63,777 nt of DNA from Limosilactobacillus gorillae (lineage in GTDB: Bacteria; Bacillota; Bacilli; Lactobacillales; Lactobacillaceae). Below are positions 8,993 to 18,780 of this stretch, one piece after another. Location of the stretch: the NCBI RefSeq assembly GCF_001293735.1, contig NZ_BCAH01000010.1:1-63777 (forward strand), read 5' to 3'. How positions within the stretch are numbered: position 1 is the stretch's first letter; each line of letters starts with the position of its first letter. The notes below the pieces were generated by a model. The model saw only the letters and a list, made by a program, of their open reading frames with translations, made no database searches and had not been told where the DNA came from. A program made the position numbers and the translations under genes.

Positions 8993-10165
8993 TTAACGGT
9001 AGATTAGAGTGGCTGCACCCATTCCACCACCAATGCAAAGGGTCGCTAGTCCCCGCTTAGCATTCTGGCGGCGCATTTGATAGAGGAGGGTGACTAAGAT
9101 TCGTGCGCCTGAGTCGCCGAGCGGGTGGCCCAAGGCAATGGCCCCACCATTGACGTTGACCTTAGCTTCATCAAGGCCTAGTTCGTGTTCGCACACGATC
9201 GCCTGGGCCGCAAAGGCTTCGTTAATTTCAACCAGGTCCAATTCTTTAGGGCTTAGCTGGGTCTTACTCAAGAGCTTTTGGGTGGCTGCTAGGGGACCAA
9301 TTCCCATGATGGACGGTTCCACCCCGGCCAAGGTTCCGCCCTGCCAGTAGCCAAGGATCTCCTTACCCTCGGCTAAGGCCCGCCGTTCGCTCATTAGGAT
9401 TAAAGCAGCGGCGCCGTCATTTAATCCGGATGAATTACCAGCGGTAACGTCTCCGTCCTCCTTAAAGACTGGCTTGAGGGTGGCCAACTTTTCTAGTGAG
9501 GTGTCACGAATGGCCTCGTCCGCGGTGACTTCGACGGTATGCTTACGTCCCTTGACGGTAACTGGTACAATCTCGTCTTTAAAACGGCCCGCGTTCTGGG
9601 CAGTTCGAGCCCGGACCTGACTCTGCATGGCAAAGTGGTCGAGTTCCTGCCGGGTAACTTGGTATTTCTCAACTAGATTTTCAGCTGTACACCCCATTGG
9701 GTAGTGATAAAAGGCGTCTTCCAAGCCATCTTTATACAGTGAATCGACCAATTCGGCGTTACCGTATTTGTAGCCAAAGCGCCCCTTAGGAACCAAGTAG
9801 GGGGCCGAAGACATGCTTTCCGTTCCTCCGGCAACCATCACCTCGGCATCACCCATTGCAATCAGTTTGGCCGCTAAGTTGACGGCATGCATCCCCGACC
9901 CACACATAACGTTAACGGTGGTGGCGGGAACGGTGACGGGTAAGCCAGCGTTAACACTAGCCTGGCGTGCGACATTTTGCCCCTGGCCGGCTTGAATGGC
10001 ACAACCGAGGTAAACTTCATCAACCTGACTAGGAGCTACCTTAGCGCGGTTTAAGGCGGCTTGAATGGCAACTGTTCCTAACTGAGCCGCGGTCATAGTG
10101 GCTAGGGAACCACCGAGCTTTCCAATCGGTGTCCGTGCAGCTCCAACGAAAACGACTTTTTCCAT
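8993..10165 (-). CDS. thl: Acetyl-CoA C-acetyltransferase (thiolase)
   Basis: A 390-residue protein of normal thiolase length. The acyl-accepting Cys88 sits in NVMCGSGMHAV; the GHPLGDSGAR loop carries the catalytic His, and the C-terminal CIGGGMGAA contains the second Cys. It condenses two acetyl-CoA to acetoacetyl-CoA, the first step of the mevalonate route used by lactobacilli for isoprenoids. The ATG at 10165 is used, with GAGGG upstream, rather than TTG 10174. It lies upstream of the AI-2E permease, and both are probably co-transcribed. Confidence 0.92.
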   Translation of the reverse strand: MEKVVFVGAARTPIGKLGGSLATMTAAQLGTVAIQAALNRAKVAPSQVDEVYLGCAIQAGQGQNVARQASVNAGLPVTVPATTVNVMCGSGMHAVNLAAKLIAMGDAEVMVAGGTESMSSAPYLVPKGRFGYKYGNAELVDSLYKDGLEDAFYHYPMGCTAENLVEKYQVTRQELDHFAMQSQVRARTAQNAGRFKDEIVPVTVKGRKHTVEVTADEAIRDTSLEKLATLKPVFKEDGDVTAGNSSGLNDGAAALILMSERRALAEGKEILGYWQGGTLAGVEPSIMGIGPLAATQKLLSKTQLSPKELDLVEINEAFAAQAIVCEHELGLDEAKVNVNGGAIALGHPLGDSGARILVTLLYQMRRQNAKRGLATLCIGGGMGAATLIYR

Positions 10166-10223
10166 ACTTATCAACCCTCATTTGCTCAATATTAACATAC
10201 CTATATATTGTAACTAAAAGAAG

Positions 10224-10252
10224 GAGGGGTGACTACTTTGATCACTCCCCCG
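10224..10252 (-). terminator. Possible terminator of the patatin gene
   Basis: An imperfect hairpin pairs GGGGTGA with TCACTCCCC about 10 bases downstream of the patatin stop (minus strand), followed on that strand by a T-rich run (CCTTCTTTTAG). It would separate patatin from the thiolase gene. Confidence 0.5.
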
Positions 10253-10259
10253 GTTTCAA

Positions 10260-11117
10260 TTAGCTTTCCAGGTAACTAATTACCTGGGGTAAGATTTCTT
10301 CTGCTTGGGCCTGCCCCTGTTCGTATAACTGACGAATCTTCTTGACATTGCCTTCCAGGCGCTTAACTTTAATTGGCTTGGTGGGGGCAATTACGTAAAC
10401 TTGCCCGGCTTGCTCCAGTTCCTTAAGGTCAGCCACTTGCTGGTTATAGGCTTCAGGCCGGGCGATCCCTACTTCAGCAAAGGCCGGGTAATCCTTGAAG
10501 GTGTGACGATACATTTCGGTGAGGACCCGGCTAGTGGGTTTCTTTTGGTAATCGCTTGACCGGGTCCGAACCACGACGATTTTATCAAATCCTTGGGACT
10601 GGGCAACGTCAAAGGGGATTGAATCGGCAACGCCCCCATCCAGACATTTACCGGCAACGGTTTCTTGGGGTTCGGAAACGAAGGGCATTGAAGAAGAGGC
10701 CTTCAAGGCATCGATCAGCTCCTGTCCGGTGGGGTTAGTGAAGGTGACCGCCTTGCCAGATTCAAGGGCGGTGGCCACGATCGTAAAGTCCGAGGCCGAA
10801 CGGCGGTAAGCCCGTTCGTCAAAGTTGTTCCAGTCCCAGCCGTGATCTTCAAATAGGAAGTCCAGGTTTAAGATCTCTTCACGCTTTAATAGGCGTAAAG
10901 GAGAGATGTAGTCGCGATCGTGGCGGTAGTGAGTGTTAACGTCAACCATCCGTCCGTATTGTTTAGACACGAAGTTGGCACCACAAAGGGCCCCGGCCGA
11001 GACCCCAATGACCGATTTAAATTCAATGTGGTGCTTTAAAAAGGTATCGGTGACTCCGGTCGAATACTGGCCGCGCATTGCTCCACCTTCTAATACTAAG
11101 GCAGCGTTATATAGCAT
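10260..11117 (-). CDS. Patatin-like phospholipase family protein
   Basis: A 285-residue protein with the patatin catalytic dyad: oxyanion loop LEGGAMRGQY (about residues 9-18), nucleophile Ser40 in GVSAG, and Asp160 in LDGGVADSIP. The overall pattern, with a long C-terminal helical tail after the dyad Asp, is that of the bacterial YjjU-like group of cytosolic acyl-ester hydrolases. The natural lipid substrate is not known. Start 11117 has a GGAGGG site 7 bases upstream; the longer frame has none. The gene is oriented away from the flavoprotein gene at 11333, leaving a 200-base divergent promoter region. Confidence 0.85.
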   Translation of the reverse strand: MLYNAALVLEGGAMRGQYSTGVTDTFLKHHIEFKSVIGVSAGALCGANFVSKQYGRMVDVNTHYRHDRDYISPLRLLKREEILNLDFLFEDHGWDWNNFDERAYRRSASDFTIVATALESGKAVTFTNPTGQELIDALKASSSMPFVSEPQETVAGKCLDGGVADSIPFDVAQSQGFDKIVVVRTRSSDYQKKPTSRVLTEMYRHTFKDYPAFAEVGIARPEAYNQQVADLKELEQAGQVYVIAPTKPIKVKRLEGNVKKIRQLYEQGQAQAEEILPQVISYLES

Positions 11118-11276
11118 CTTAAATCCCTCCATTAGATAAACTATCTTGCATTATAGCATCAAAATTAGTCTTTACATAAGTAGCGACTTTCATTTAATTA
11201 GTAAATCTAATTGATGGATTGCCTTTTTCTGGTAAAGAGGTCCCCGGGCAGGGTTAATCACTTAGCGCCGGGGGAT

Positions 11277-11291
11277 TGAAAGCGTTATAAT
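11277..11291 (+). promoter_or_regulatory. Candidate cre site overlapping a -10 box
   Basis: TGAAAGCGTTATAA (11277-11290) matches the CcpA operator consensus TGWAANCGNTNWCA at all but the last C. It contains or overlaps TATAAT (11286-11291), the only good -10 box before the flavoprotein gene at 11333. CcpA binding there would block RNA polymerase. The -35 match is weak. Confidence 0.5.
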
Positions 11292-11332
11292 CAACCCTAA
11301 ATCAAGAAAGGCTTTACAAAGGAGAACAAGAG

Positions 11333-13201
11333 ATGAAACCAGGAACTTATCGGGTAAAAGCACACGGCCACGGGACTTCCTTTATGCCAATGACAGTCAC
11401 CTTAACCACGGACCAGATTAAGGATATTCAAGTTGACGCCAGTGGGGAAACCAATGGGATTGCTGATGAAGTTTTTAAGCGTTTGCCAAACCAGATTGTT
11501 AAGGGGCAGACCCTGAACGTTGATACCGTTGCTGGGGCCACTATTTCATCCAGGGGCGTTGTCGACGGGGTTGCTGAAGCAATTAACCTGGCCGGTGGGG
11601 ATGCCACGGAATGGAAAAAGCGGGCTAAGCCGAAATCGTCGGATGAAGAACGGGCTCGCACTACTTCTCAACAAGAAGAATACACCACCGATGCGGTAAT
11701 TGTTGGGGCCGGAGGTGCTGGACTAGCAGCCGCCACCCGAAGCATTCAGCATGGTAAACAAGTTATCGTCTTAGAAAAATTCCCACAAATAGGGGGGAAC
11801 ACTACTCGGGCCGGGGGACCAATGAACGCTGCTGAGCCCGAATGGCAAATGGGCTTTGCCCGGTTAACCGGTGAAGAAGCGACCTTGAAAAAATTAGCTG
11901 ACCTTCCAATTGATCAGATTGATTCCGAATACCAAGCTGACTTTAAGAAGTTACAGGCCCAAATTAAAGACTACATCAACTCTGGAGCCAAGTACCTCTT
12001 TGACTCAGTCTTACTTCATGAGATTCAAACCTACTTGGGTGGTAAACGGACGGATCTGAACGGCCAAGAAATTCACGGTCAGTATAAACTGGTCACAACC
12101 TTGGTTAACAACGCCCTTGATTCTGTCAAGTGGTTGACTGACCTGGGCGTTAAATTCGATCGAACGGACGTCACCATGCCGGTCGGGGCACTCTGGCGGC
12201 GGGGACATAAGCCAGTTGAACCAATGGGCTATGCCTTCATTCATGTCCTGGGCGACTGGGTCAAAGGGCACGGGGGCACGATCCTGACTGAAACCAAAGC
12301 TACCCACCTGCTAGTTGAAAACGGTAATGTTGTAGGGGTAAGGGCCCAAAAAGCTGACGGGACCCAGGTAATTGTTCATGCCCCTGCCGTCTTCTTAACA
12401 GCCGGGGGATTTGGGGCTAACACACCGATGGTTCAAAAGTACAACACCTACTGGAAACACATTGACGATGATATTGCTACTACCAACTCCCCAGCCATTA
12501 CTGGTGACGGGATTAAACTGGGGCAGGAAGCAGGGGCCCAGTTGACTGGGATGGGCTTCATCCAGTTAATGCCCGTTTCTGACCCAAACACGGGAGAACT
12601 GTTCACCGGCCTTCAGACGCCGCCAGAGAACTTTATCATGGTTAATCAAGAGGGGAAACGCTTCGTCAATGAATTTGCTGAGCGTGACACCTTAGCGGCA
12701 GCAGCAATTGCTCAGGGAAGCCTCTTCTACCTAATTGCCGATGATCAAATCAAGGAGACGGCTTATAATACAACACCTGAGTCAATTGAAGCCCAGGTTG
12801 CAGCCGGGACCTTGTATCGAGCAGACACGCTGGAAGATCTTGCCAAACAGGTTGGAATGAATCCTACGACCCTTGTTGAAACGATTGCTAAGTACAATTC
12901 CTATGTGGTGGCGGGGGATGACCCCGAGTTCCACAAGAGCGCCTTCCACCTTAAATGTGAAAAGTCGCCCTTTTACGCAACCCCTCGTAAGCCAGCCATT
13001 CACCACACGATGGGTGGTCTGGCGATTGATGAATCCGCCCACGTCCTGGATAAAAATGGCCGGGTGATCAGGGGGCTGTATGCCGCCGGGGAAAACGCAG
13101 GAGGTCTGCACGCTGGTAACCGGCTTGGCGGTAATTCACTAACTGATATCTTTACCTTCGGCCGAATCGCTGCTGATACTGCTAACGAAGAAAGTAAATA
13201 G
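11333..13201 (+). CDS. FMN-binding/FAD flavoprotein, fumarate reductase-like
   Basis: A 622-residue two-domain flavoprotein. Residues 1-90 form an FMN-binding domain with [10 protein letters not shown], whose Thr70 matches the site that ApbE flavin transferases modify covalently. From about 115 the FAD domain begins with the dinucleotide motif [14 protein letters not shown] and continues into the fumarate reductase/succinate dehydrogenase flavoprotein fold, ending with the Gly-rich [19 protein letters not shown] motif. There is no signal peptide, so it should act in the cytosol, probably reducing fumarate or a related enoate as an electron sink. It stands alone, with GGAGAAC upstream of ATG 11333, and a cre-like site suggests catabolite control. 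Urocanate or another acceptor is possible. Confidence 0.85.
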   Translation: MKPGTYRVKAHGHGTSFMPMTVTLTTDQIKDIQVDASGETNGIADEVFKRLPNQIVKGQTLNVDTVAGATISSRGVVDGVAEAINLAGGDATEWKKRAKPKSSDEERARTTSQQEEYTTDAVIVGAGGAGLAAATRSIQHGKQVIVLEKFPQIGGNTTRAGGPMNAAEPEWQMGFARLTGEEATLKKLADLPIDQIDSEYQADFKKLQAQIKDYINSGAKYLFDSVLLHEIQTYLGGKRTDLNGQEIHGQYKLVTTLVNNALDSVKWLTDLGVKFDRTDVTMPVGALWRRGHKPVEPMGYAFIHVLGDWVKGHGGTILTETKATHLLVENGNVVGVRAQKADGTQVIVHAPAVFLTAGGFGANTPMVQKYNTYWKHIDDDIATTNSPAITGDGIKLGQEAGAQLTGMGFIQLMPVSDPNTGELFTGLQTPPENFIMVNQEGKRFVNEFAERDTLAAAAIAQGSLFYLIADDQIKETAYNTTPESIEAQVAAGTLYRADTLEDLAKQVGMNPTTLVETIAKYNSYVVAGDDPEFHKSAFHLKCEKSPFYATPRKPAIHHTMGGLAIDESAHVLDKNGRVIRGLYAAGENAGGLHAGNRLGGNSLTDIFTFGRIAADTANEESK

Positions 13202-13217
13202 GGCCTTCTAGATACTG

Positions 13218-13266
13218 AAATACCCCAGAATTATCAGACGTCAATCTAATGATTCTGGGGTATTTT
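13218..13266. terminator. Terminator after the flavoprotein gene
   Basis: The stem AAATACCCCAGAAT (13218-13231) pairs with ATTCTGGGGTATTT (13252-13265), giving a 14-bp stem with a loop of about 20 nt and T-runs both ways. Confidence 0.85.
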
Positions 13267-13352
13267 TGTATATTTTGTATATATAGAGGAATGATATCAA
13301 ATGAGTATATCCAATCAATATCATTCTAAACTTAAAAAATTACCAAATAGAC

Positions 13353-14565
<1,213 letters not shown>

Positions 14566-15483
14566 ATGACAAAATCTAGCAAGGGGATCCTACTAGCAAT
14601 CTGTGGTGCATCCTTGTGGGGCGGTTCAGGGGCCGGAGCCCAGCTACTTTTCGCTAGTGCCCTGGTTTCAGCAACCTGGCTGGTAGCGGTGCGGTTATTG
14701 ATGGGAGGCTTAATCATGACCGCCATCGCGTTAATCAAGGATCGAGCCCAAGTCAAGCGGCTCTTGACCACCAAACGAGACTTGGGACTCTTGATTGCGT
14801 TTGCTTTTTTGGGAATGCTTAGCTCACAGCTGACCTACCTACTAGCAATTCAAACCAGTAATGCCTCGACGGCAACTGTGATCCAGTATCTGCAACCAGT
14901 TCTGATCATTATTTGGTTCGCCTTTAAGAATCAATCCTGGCCCCGGCGCTTGGACGTCTTTTCCATCGCCTTGGCTCTAATCGGGACTTTCTTTTTGGTG
15001 ACTGGGGGACGGATTGATTCCCTAACCTTGACGCCGGTGGCATTGTTTTGGGGGTTAATGTGTGCTTTAGCAGCTGCCATTTATACGGTACTGCCCCAGG
15101 GATTACTAACTCGTTATGACACCTTGACGGTGTGTGGGCTAGGGATGCTAATCGGAGGGGTCTGCCTAAGCCCCCTTTTGATTATGACACCCTTGCCACG
15201 CTTGACAGCCTTTGACTGGGGAACCGTTGTTTACATTGTCTTATTTGGGACGATCCTTTCCTACACCCTGTTTTTAAGCAGTATTAATTACATTTCTCCC
15301 GCTGTTACTGGGATGTTATCGGCCTTTGAGCCTCTGGTGGCGACTCTTTTAGCGGTTTGCTTTTTAGGGACTCGGCTAACGATGGCCGGGATCTGGGGCT
15401 CGATTTTAATTATCATGTGTACACTAATTCAATCGCTACCGCTAAATCGGCTATCAAAACTTTTTCATCGTCAAAACAGCTGA
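14566..15483 (+). CDS. EamA-family (DMT) membrane transporter
   Basis: A 305-residue protein with ten membrane segments in two five-helix repeats. The typical EamA features are GASLWGGSGAGAQLL in helix 1 and SPAVTGMLSAFEPLVATLLAVCFLG near the C-terminus, where a Pro/Glu-containing pair of helices is conserved in the superfamily. Members export amino acids, nucleobases or metabolites; the cargo is not predictable. AGGGAAGG precedes ATG 14566. A small PH-like protein starts 30 bases after its stop and may be co-transcribed. Confidence 0.85.
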   Translation: MTKSSKGILLAICGASLWGGSGAGAQLLFASALVSATWLVAVRLLMGGLIMTAIALIKDRAQVKRLLTTKRDLGLLIAFAFLGMLSSQLTYLLAIQTSNASTATVIQYLQPVLIIIWFAFKNQSWPRRLDVFSIALALIGTFFLVTGGRIDSLTLTPVALFWGLMCALAAAIYTVLPQGLLTRYDTLTVCGLGMLIGGVCLSPLLIMTPLPRLTAFDWGTVVYIVLFGTILSYTLFLSSINYISPAVTGMLSAFEPLVATLLAVCFLGTRLTMAGIWGSILIIMCTLIQSLPLNRLSKLFHRQNS

Positions 15484-15513
15484 TGGATCGCCTTTGGTAA
15501 TCGATAAGGATAA

Positions 15514-15891
15514 GTGAGATACAACTGGATGCGAAATCAGATCACGATCACTGAGCAGGGGCTAATGATTAAACCACGGGGGCTTGGGAAGCTCTGGGCG
15601 CTAAAAGGCTCGCTGATGGTCCCGTGGGAACATGTTACTGGGGTCAAGATGGATTCAACCGCTTTTAACGAGCGTAAGGGAATTCGCATGCCGGGGACCA
15701 GCATCCCTGGCCATTATTATGCCGGATCTTTCTATCGTGATGGACAACGAACCTTTTATAATGTTAAACGTTCGGATGAGATTATCATCATAACATTAAT
15801 AAATGAAAAATATAGCCGTCTTATTTTAGGGGTTACTGATGGTCAATCAATCATCAAACATGTGCGGAACCACATGAAAGAGCAAGCATAA
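15514..15891 (+). CDS. Small PH-domain-like protein, unknown function
   Basis: A 125-residue, mainly beta-strand protein without membrane segments. The order of strands (ITITEQGLMIKPRG, then LKGSLMVPWEHVTGVKMD, later FYNVKRSDEIIIITL and a C-terminal helix) resembles bacterial PH-like domains. The start is uncertain: GTG 15514 follows AAGGA by only 3 bases, and the in-frame ATG at 15529 has no better site. It ends in a strong terminator shared with the convergent ACT gene. Confidence 0.6.
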   Translation: MRYNWMRNQITITEQGLMIKPRGLGKLWALKGSLMVPWEHVTGVKMDSTAFNERKGIRMPGTSIPGHYYAGSFYRDGQRTFYNVKRSDEIIIITLINEKYSRLILGVTDGQSIIKHVRNHMKEQA

Positions 15892-15932
15892 AAAAAACGG
15901 TATTTAGCCTAGAGCTGAAATACCGGTTTTTT
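15891..15932. terminator. Bidirectional terminator overlapping the ACT gene end
   Basis: The stem AAAAACGGTATTT / AAATACCGGTTTTT (about 15893-15905 with 15918-15930) has a 12-nt loop. It serves the plus-strand gene ending at 15891. On the minus strand the last codons and stop of the ACT gene lie inside its right arm and loop. Confidence 0.88.
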
Positions 15933-16232
15933 ACTGTAGATCTTTTGACAGATCCGGTCGCTGTCACTATCAATGCAATCAAGCAGGGAGATACCTATAG
16001 TGATTGTGCGAACGTTGAGATTTTCGTCGGCAATTATCCGAATTATTTCTTGAATCTTCTCAACAGTGAAATCACGGTCTTCCGGGACGCCAACCATCAT
16101 CATTGTGAAGTAGCCATTCATGATTGTTTTGGAAACATCCAAGATATTAATTGAAGCCTTGGCAAGGTAATGGCTTACCCCGGCAATGATGCCGACCCGA
16201 TCCTGACCAACTGTTGTCACAATCGCTTTCAT
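15909..16232 (-). CDS. ACT-domain protein with an abnormal C-terminus
   Basis: A 107-residue protein whose first 75 residues are a typical stand-alone ACT domain of the UPF0237 type (MKAIVTTVGQDRVGIIAGVS, ILDVSKTIMNGYFTMMMVG). Family members are normally about 89-90 residues and end near an EIFNAMH-type helix. Here the end departs (ISLLDCIDSDSDRICQ...) and reads on to a stop inside the terminator hairpin, so a small frameshift or loss of the native stop is likely. ACT domains bind amino acids. ATG 16232 has GAGGTG upstream. It is divergent from the cysteine operon promoter about 100 bases away. Confidence 0.75.
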   Translation of the reverse strand: MKAIVTTVGQDRVGIIAGVSHYLAKASINILDVSKTIMNGYFTMMMVGVPEDRDFTVEKIQEIIRIIADENLNVRTITIGISLLDCIDSDSDRICQKIYSKKPVFQL

Positions 16233-16333
16233 CTTATTCACCTCATAGGATTAATTTTCTCTAACGAAACGATTAACCGAACTAAATTGTAATCAATACC
16301 GCAAACGTTCGGCATAAAAATCATTCTTAGTGG

Positions 16334-16362
16334 TTGACAGACAAAAAGTAACTGGTTATAGT
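16334..16362 (+). promoter_or_regulatory. Strong sigma-A promoter of the cysteine operon leader
   Basis: TTGACA (16334-16339), a 17-base spacer and TATAGT (16357-16362) form a near-consensus promoter. The predicted start is near 16369, about 22 bases before the leader ORF and 200 bases before the first structural gene. Confidence 0.8.
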
Positions 16363-16390
16363 TAAAGCACTTTGAAGGGAGGGAATCCAC

Positions 16391-16483
16391 ATGAAGAACT
16401 TATACACTAAGCAAGCATGTTGTTGTGGAGCGCGTCAATTATACGTGAACTCCACTTTTTGGTGTTCCCTCCAACGGGAATAG
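16391..16483 (+). CDS. Cysteine-codon leader peptide (30 residues)
   Basis: ATG 16391 is preceded by a strong GGGAGGG site (16377-16383) and opens a 30-codon frame ending TAG 16481-16483. Codons 10-12 (16418-16426) are three consecutive TGT cysteine codons, with a fourth Cys codon at 16463. Bases 16425-16430 (GTGGAG) can pair with 16450-16455 (CTCCAC). Bases 16430-16441 can pair, with a 2-nt bulge, with 16503-16512, which form the start of the following terminator. TTCCCTCC (16465-16472) is an exact complement of the leader ribosome site. This is the architecture of ribosome-mediated attenuation: stalling at Cys codons would favour the antiterminator. It precedes cysteine biosynthesis genes. 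Confidence 0.78.
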   Translation: MKNLYTKQACCCGARQLYVNSTFWCSLQRE

Positions 16484-16506
16484 GCTTAATCCGGGGTAAG
16501 TGTAAT

Positions 16507-16540
16507 TGGCGCTGATTCATTGTGAATCGGCGCTTTTTTT
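16507..16540 (+). terminator. Attenuator terminator upstream of cysteine operon
   Basis: An 11-bp stem (16509-16519 with 16523-16533; GCGCTGATTCA / TGAATCGGCGC, one G-U pair), a 3-nt loop and seven Ts. It lies only 29 bases before ATG 16569, with no gene end upstream except the leader peptide, so it must regulate the operon rather than end one. Confidence 0.85.
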
Positions 16541-16568
16541 GTTCCTAGAATCCGAAAGGAAGACGATA

Positions 16569-17480
16569 ATGCTAGTTCAAAATGTATATCAATTAATTGG
16601 GCATACCCCATTGTTAGAAATACCAATTGAGGTTCCCAACGAAAGCCATATCTTCGCTAAGCTCGAGATGTATAATCCAGGGGGCTCGATCAAGGACCGG
16701 CTGGGAATGACTCTGATCGAAGACGGGATTGCGAAGGGGCTAATCAAAGAGACAACCACCATTATTGAGCCAACCGCTGGTAATACCGGGATTGGGGTTG
16801 CGCTGGCGGCTACCAAGCACCATTTAAAAACCATCTTGGTCGTCCCCAAACACTTTAGCTTTGAAAAGCAAGCCCTAATGAAGGCGTTGGGAGCAACGGT
16901 GATCAACACCCCAGATGAAGATGCAATGGCTGGGGCAACTAAGAGGGCGCTTCAAATTGCCGAAAGAATTGAGGACGCCTACGTTCCTAACCAATTTACA
17001 AACTTTGATAATCCGCATGCCTACGAACACAGCCTGGGTCCGGAGATCATCAGTGACTTAGACGGCCGACCGATTGATGCCTTCGTAGCGGGAGCGGGAA
17101 CCGGTGGGACCCTTGTCGGAACGGCTAAAGCTATCCAAAGCGTCTCCTTAAACACTTACACAGTGGCTGTTCAGCCCCGTGGCTCCATTTTGGATAACCA
17201 ACCTAAGGGGCCACATCGAACGGAGGGGATTGGAGTTGAACAGGTACCGCCCTTCTTTAAAGACGTTCGAATTGATGAGGTACAAACGATCCCGGATGAG
17301 GTGGCCTTTGGCTGGGTTAAACGGGCGGCTAAAGACCTGGGGCTCTTGATTGGTTCATCGGCGGGAGCCGCTCTGGCCGCTAGTCTCAAGGTAGCTGAAA
17401 AACTACCGGTTGGTGCTAACATTGTCACCATTTTTCCTGATTCAAGTGAACGGTACCTAAGCGAAAATATTTACGATTAA
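16569..17480 (+). CDS. mccA: Cysteine synthase / cystathionine beta-synthase (MccA-like)
   Basis: A 303-residue PLP enzyme of the OASS/CBS family. The Schiff-base Lys lies in NPGGSIKDR, the substrate loop is [10 protein letters not shown] (rather than TSGNTG of CysK), the Gly-rich phosphate cup is AGAGTGGT, and GSSAGA holds the pyridine-ring Ser. The PTAGNTGIG form and partner gene point to the MccA type, which makes cystathionine from homocysteine and O-acetylserine or serine, although plain cysteine synthase activity cannot be excluded. ATG 16569 has AAAGGAAG upstream; an upstream TTG would start inside the terminator. First structural gene of the attenuated operon, 18 bases before its partner. 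Confidence 0.87.
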   Translation: MLVQNVYQLIGHTPLLEIPIEVPNESHIFAKLEMYNPGGSIKDRLGMTLIEDGIAKGLIKETTTIIEPTAGNTGIGVALAATKHHLKTILVVPKHFSFEKQALMKALGATVINTPDEDAMAGATKRALQIAERIEDAYVPNQFTNFDNPHAYEHSLGPEIISDLDGRPIDAFVAGAGTGGTLVGTAKAIQSVSLNTYTVAVQPRGSILDNQPKGPHRTEGIGVEQVPPFFKDVRIDEVQTIPDEVAFGWVKRAAKDLGLLIGSSAGAALAASLKVAEKLPVGANIVTIFPDSSERYLSENIYD

Positions 17481-17498
17481 GATTAAGGAGATTTCATC

Positions 17499-18662
17499 AT
17501 GAGAATTAACACCCAACTGATTCACGGCGGTATTAGTGAGGATCCGTACACTGGCGCGGTTTCTACGCCAATTTATCGTTCATCGACCTTCCACCAGCAT
17601 ACCCTGGGTGGTAACCCCAAATGGGAGTACGCCCGTACGGGGAATCCAACCCGAGCTTCACTAGAGCTAATGATGGCTCAATTAGAAGAAGGAGTTGCTG
17701 GCTTCGCCTTTGCCTCCGGATCGGCCGCCATCCATGCTGTCTTCTCCCTCTACTCCAGTGGTGACCACTTTATCGTTGGTAAGGACGTGTATGGGGGAAC
17801 CTTCCGCTTGATCAATAAGGTTCTAAAGCGGTTTGGGCTTGAATTCACGGTCGTTGACACCCGAGACCTTAGCGCCATTGAAGGGGCGATTCAAGATAAC
17901 ACAGTTGCGGTTTACCTTGAAACACCAACGAACCCGCTTTTAGAGGTCTCAGACATCCAGGCCATTGCAGAAGTTACCAAGGCGCACGGTTTAAAGGTGA
18001 TCATCGATAACACCTTTGCTACCCCCTATAACCAACGCCCGTTAACCCTAGGAGCGGATATCGTCGTTCACTCCGCCACTAAGTACTTAGGAGGCCACTC
18101 CGACGTTGTTGGGGGAATTGCCGTTACTAGCGATCAGGGAATTGCCAAACGGTTGGCCTTTATCCAAAATTCGATTGGGGCTGTACTGGGGCCTGATGAT
18201 TCTTGGCTTTTGCAGCGGGGGATTAAAACACTAGGGGCTCGGATGCGGGTCCACCATGCCAATACAGCGGCCATAATCAACTTGTTAGAACAAGATCCGC
18301 GGGTGGCCCGGGTATTATATCCCGGCTTATCGGATTTCTCAGGCCATCAAATTGCTAAAAAACAAATGGATAACTTTGGGGCAATGGTTTCCTTTGAGCT
18401 TCAGGAAGGGTTATCAGCTAAGAAGTTTGTCGAAAGCCTGCAGATAATTACACTGGCCGAGAGCCTGGGCGGCATTGAAAGCTTGATTGAAGTTCCATCA
18501 GTAATGACGCACGGTTCAATCCCACGGGAGGTTCGCCTGGCGAATGGGATTAAAGACGAGCTAATCCGCTTATCCGTTGGGATTGAAGATGAAGAAGACC
18601 TATTGGAGGATTTAAAACAAGCCTTAGATCAACTAGAAGAGGGAGGAAATAGAAAGCTGTAA
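17499..18662 (+). CDS. mccB: Cystathionine gamma-lyase/synthase family enzyme
   Basis: A 387-residue protein with the complete Cys/Met-metabolism PLP fold: YARTGNPTRASLE at the N-terminus, the cofactor-stacking YGGTFRL, PLP Lys in VHSATKYLGGHSDVVGG and the C-terminal ESLIEVPSVMTH and LIRLSVGIED motifs. Paired with the MccA-like gene it most likely cleaves cystathionine to cysteine, 2-oxobutyrate and ammonia (reverse transsulfuration); gamma-synthase or beta-lyase activity is the alternative, since sequence alone separates these poorly. AAGGAG precedes ATG 17499. A Cys-rich leader on the operon agrees with cysteine as end product. Confidence 0.87.
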   Translation: MRINTQLIHGGISEDPYTGAVSTPIYRSSTFHQHTLGGNPKWEYARTGNPTRASLELMMAQLEEGVAGFAFASGSAAIHAVFSLYSSGDHFIVGKDVYGGTFRLINKVLKRFGLEFTVVDTRDLSAIEGAIQDNTVAVYLETPTNPLLEVSDIQAIAEVTKAHGLKVIIDNTFATPYNQRPLTLGADIVVHSATKYLGGHSDVVGGIAVTSDQGIAKRLAFIQNSIGAVLGPDDSWLLQRGIKTLGARMRVHHANTAAIINLLEQDPRVARVLYPGLSDFSGHQIAKKQMDNFGAMVSFELQEGLSAKKFVESLQIITLAESLGGIESLIEVPSVMTHGSIPREVRLANGIKDELIRLSVGIEDEEDLLEDLKQALDQLEEGGNRKL

Positions 18663-18686
18663 TTTCGTTGCTACTTCCTAAAAAGA

Positions 18687-18731
18687 AATGAAGCCTAGTA
18701 GTTCATTTTCCACGAACTACTAGGCTTCATT
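18687..18731. terminator. Terminator between cysteine operon and adh
   Basis: A 17-bp stem ATGAAGCCTAGTAGTTC (18688-18704) pairs with 18714-18730 around a 9-nt loop. The better T-run follows it on the minus strand (ATTTCTTTTT), so it mainly serves the alcohol dehydrogenase gene. Confidence 0.85.
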
Positions 18732-18780
18732 AGCATTAAAGGAAGTTTACAAATTTTTTGTTATAGTACCCTTAGCCAAC

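Noticed and set aside
11161-11185. Fourth dif-like site (TTTACATAA)
   Set aside because: Only the 9-base arm is shared; the centre is GC-containing and the 16-base core is absent.
16506-16568. TTG start for the cystathionine synthase inside the terminator
   Set aside because: No ribosome site, and its codons are the terminator hairpin; ATG 16569 is well supported.
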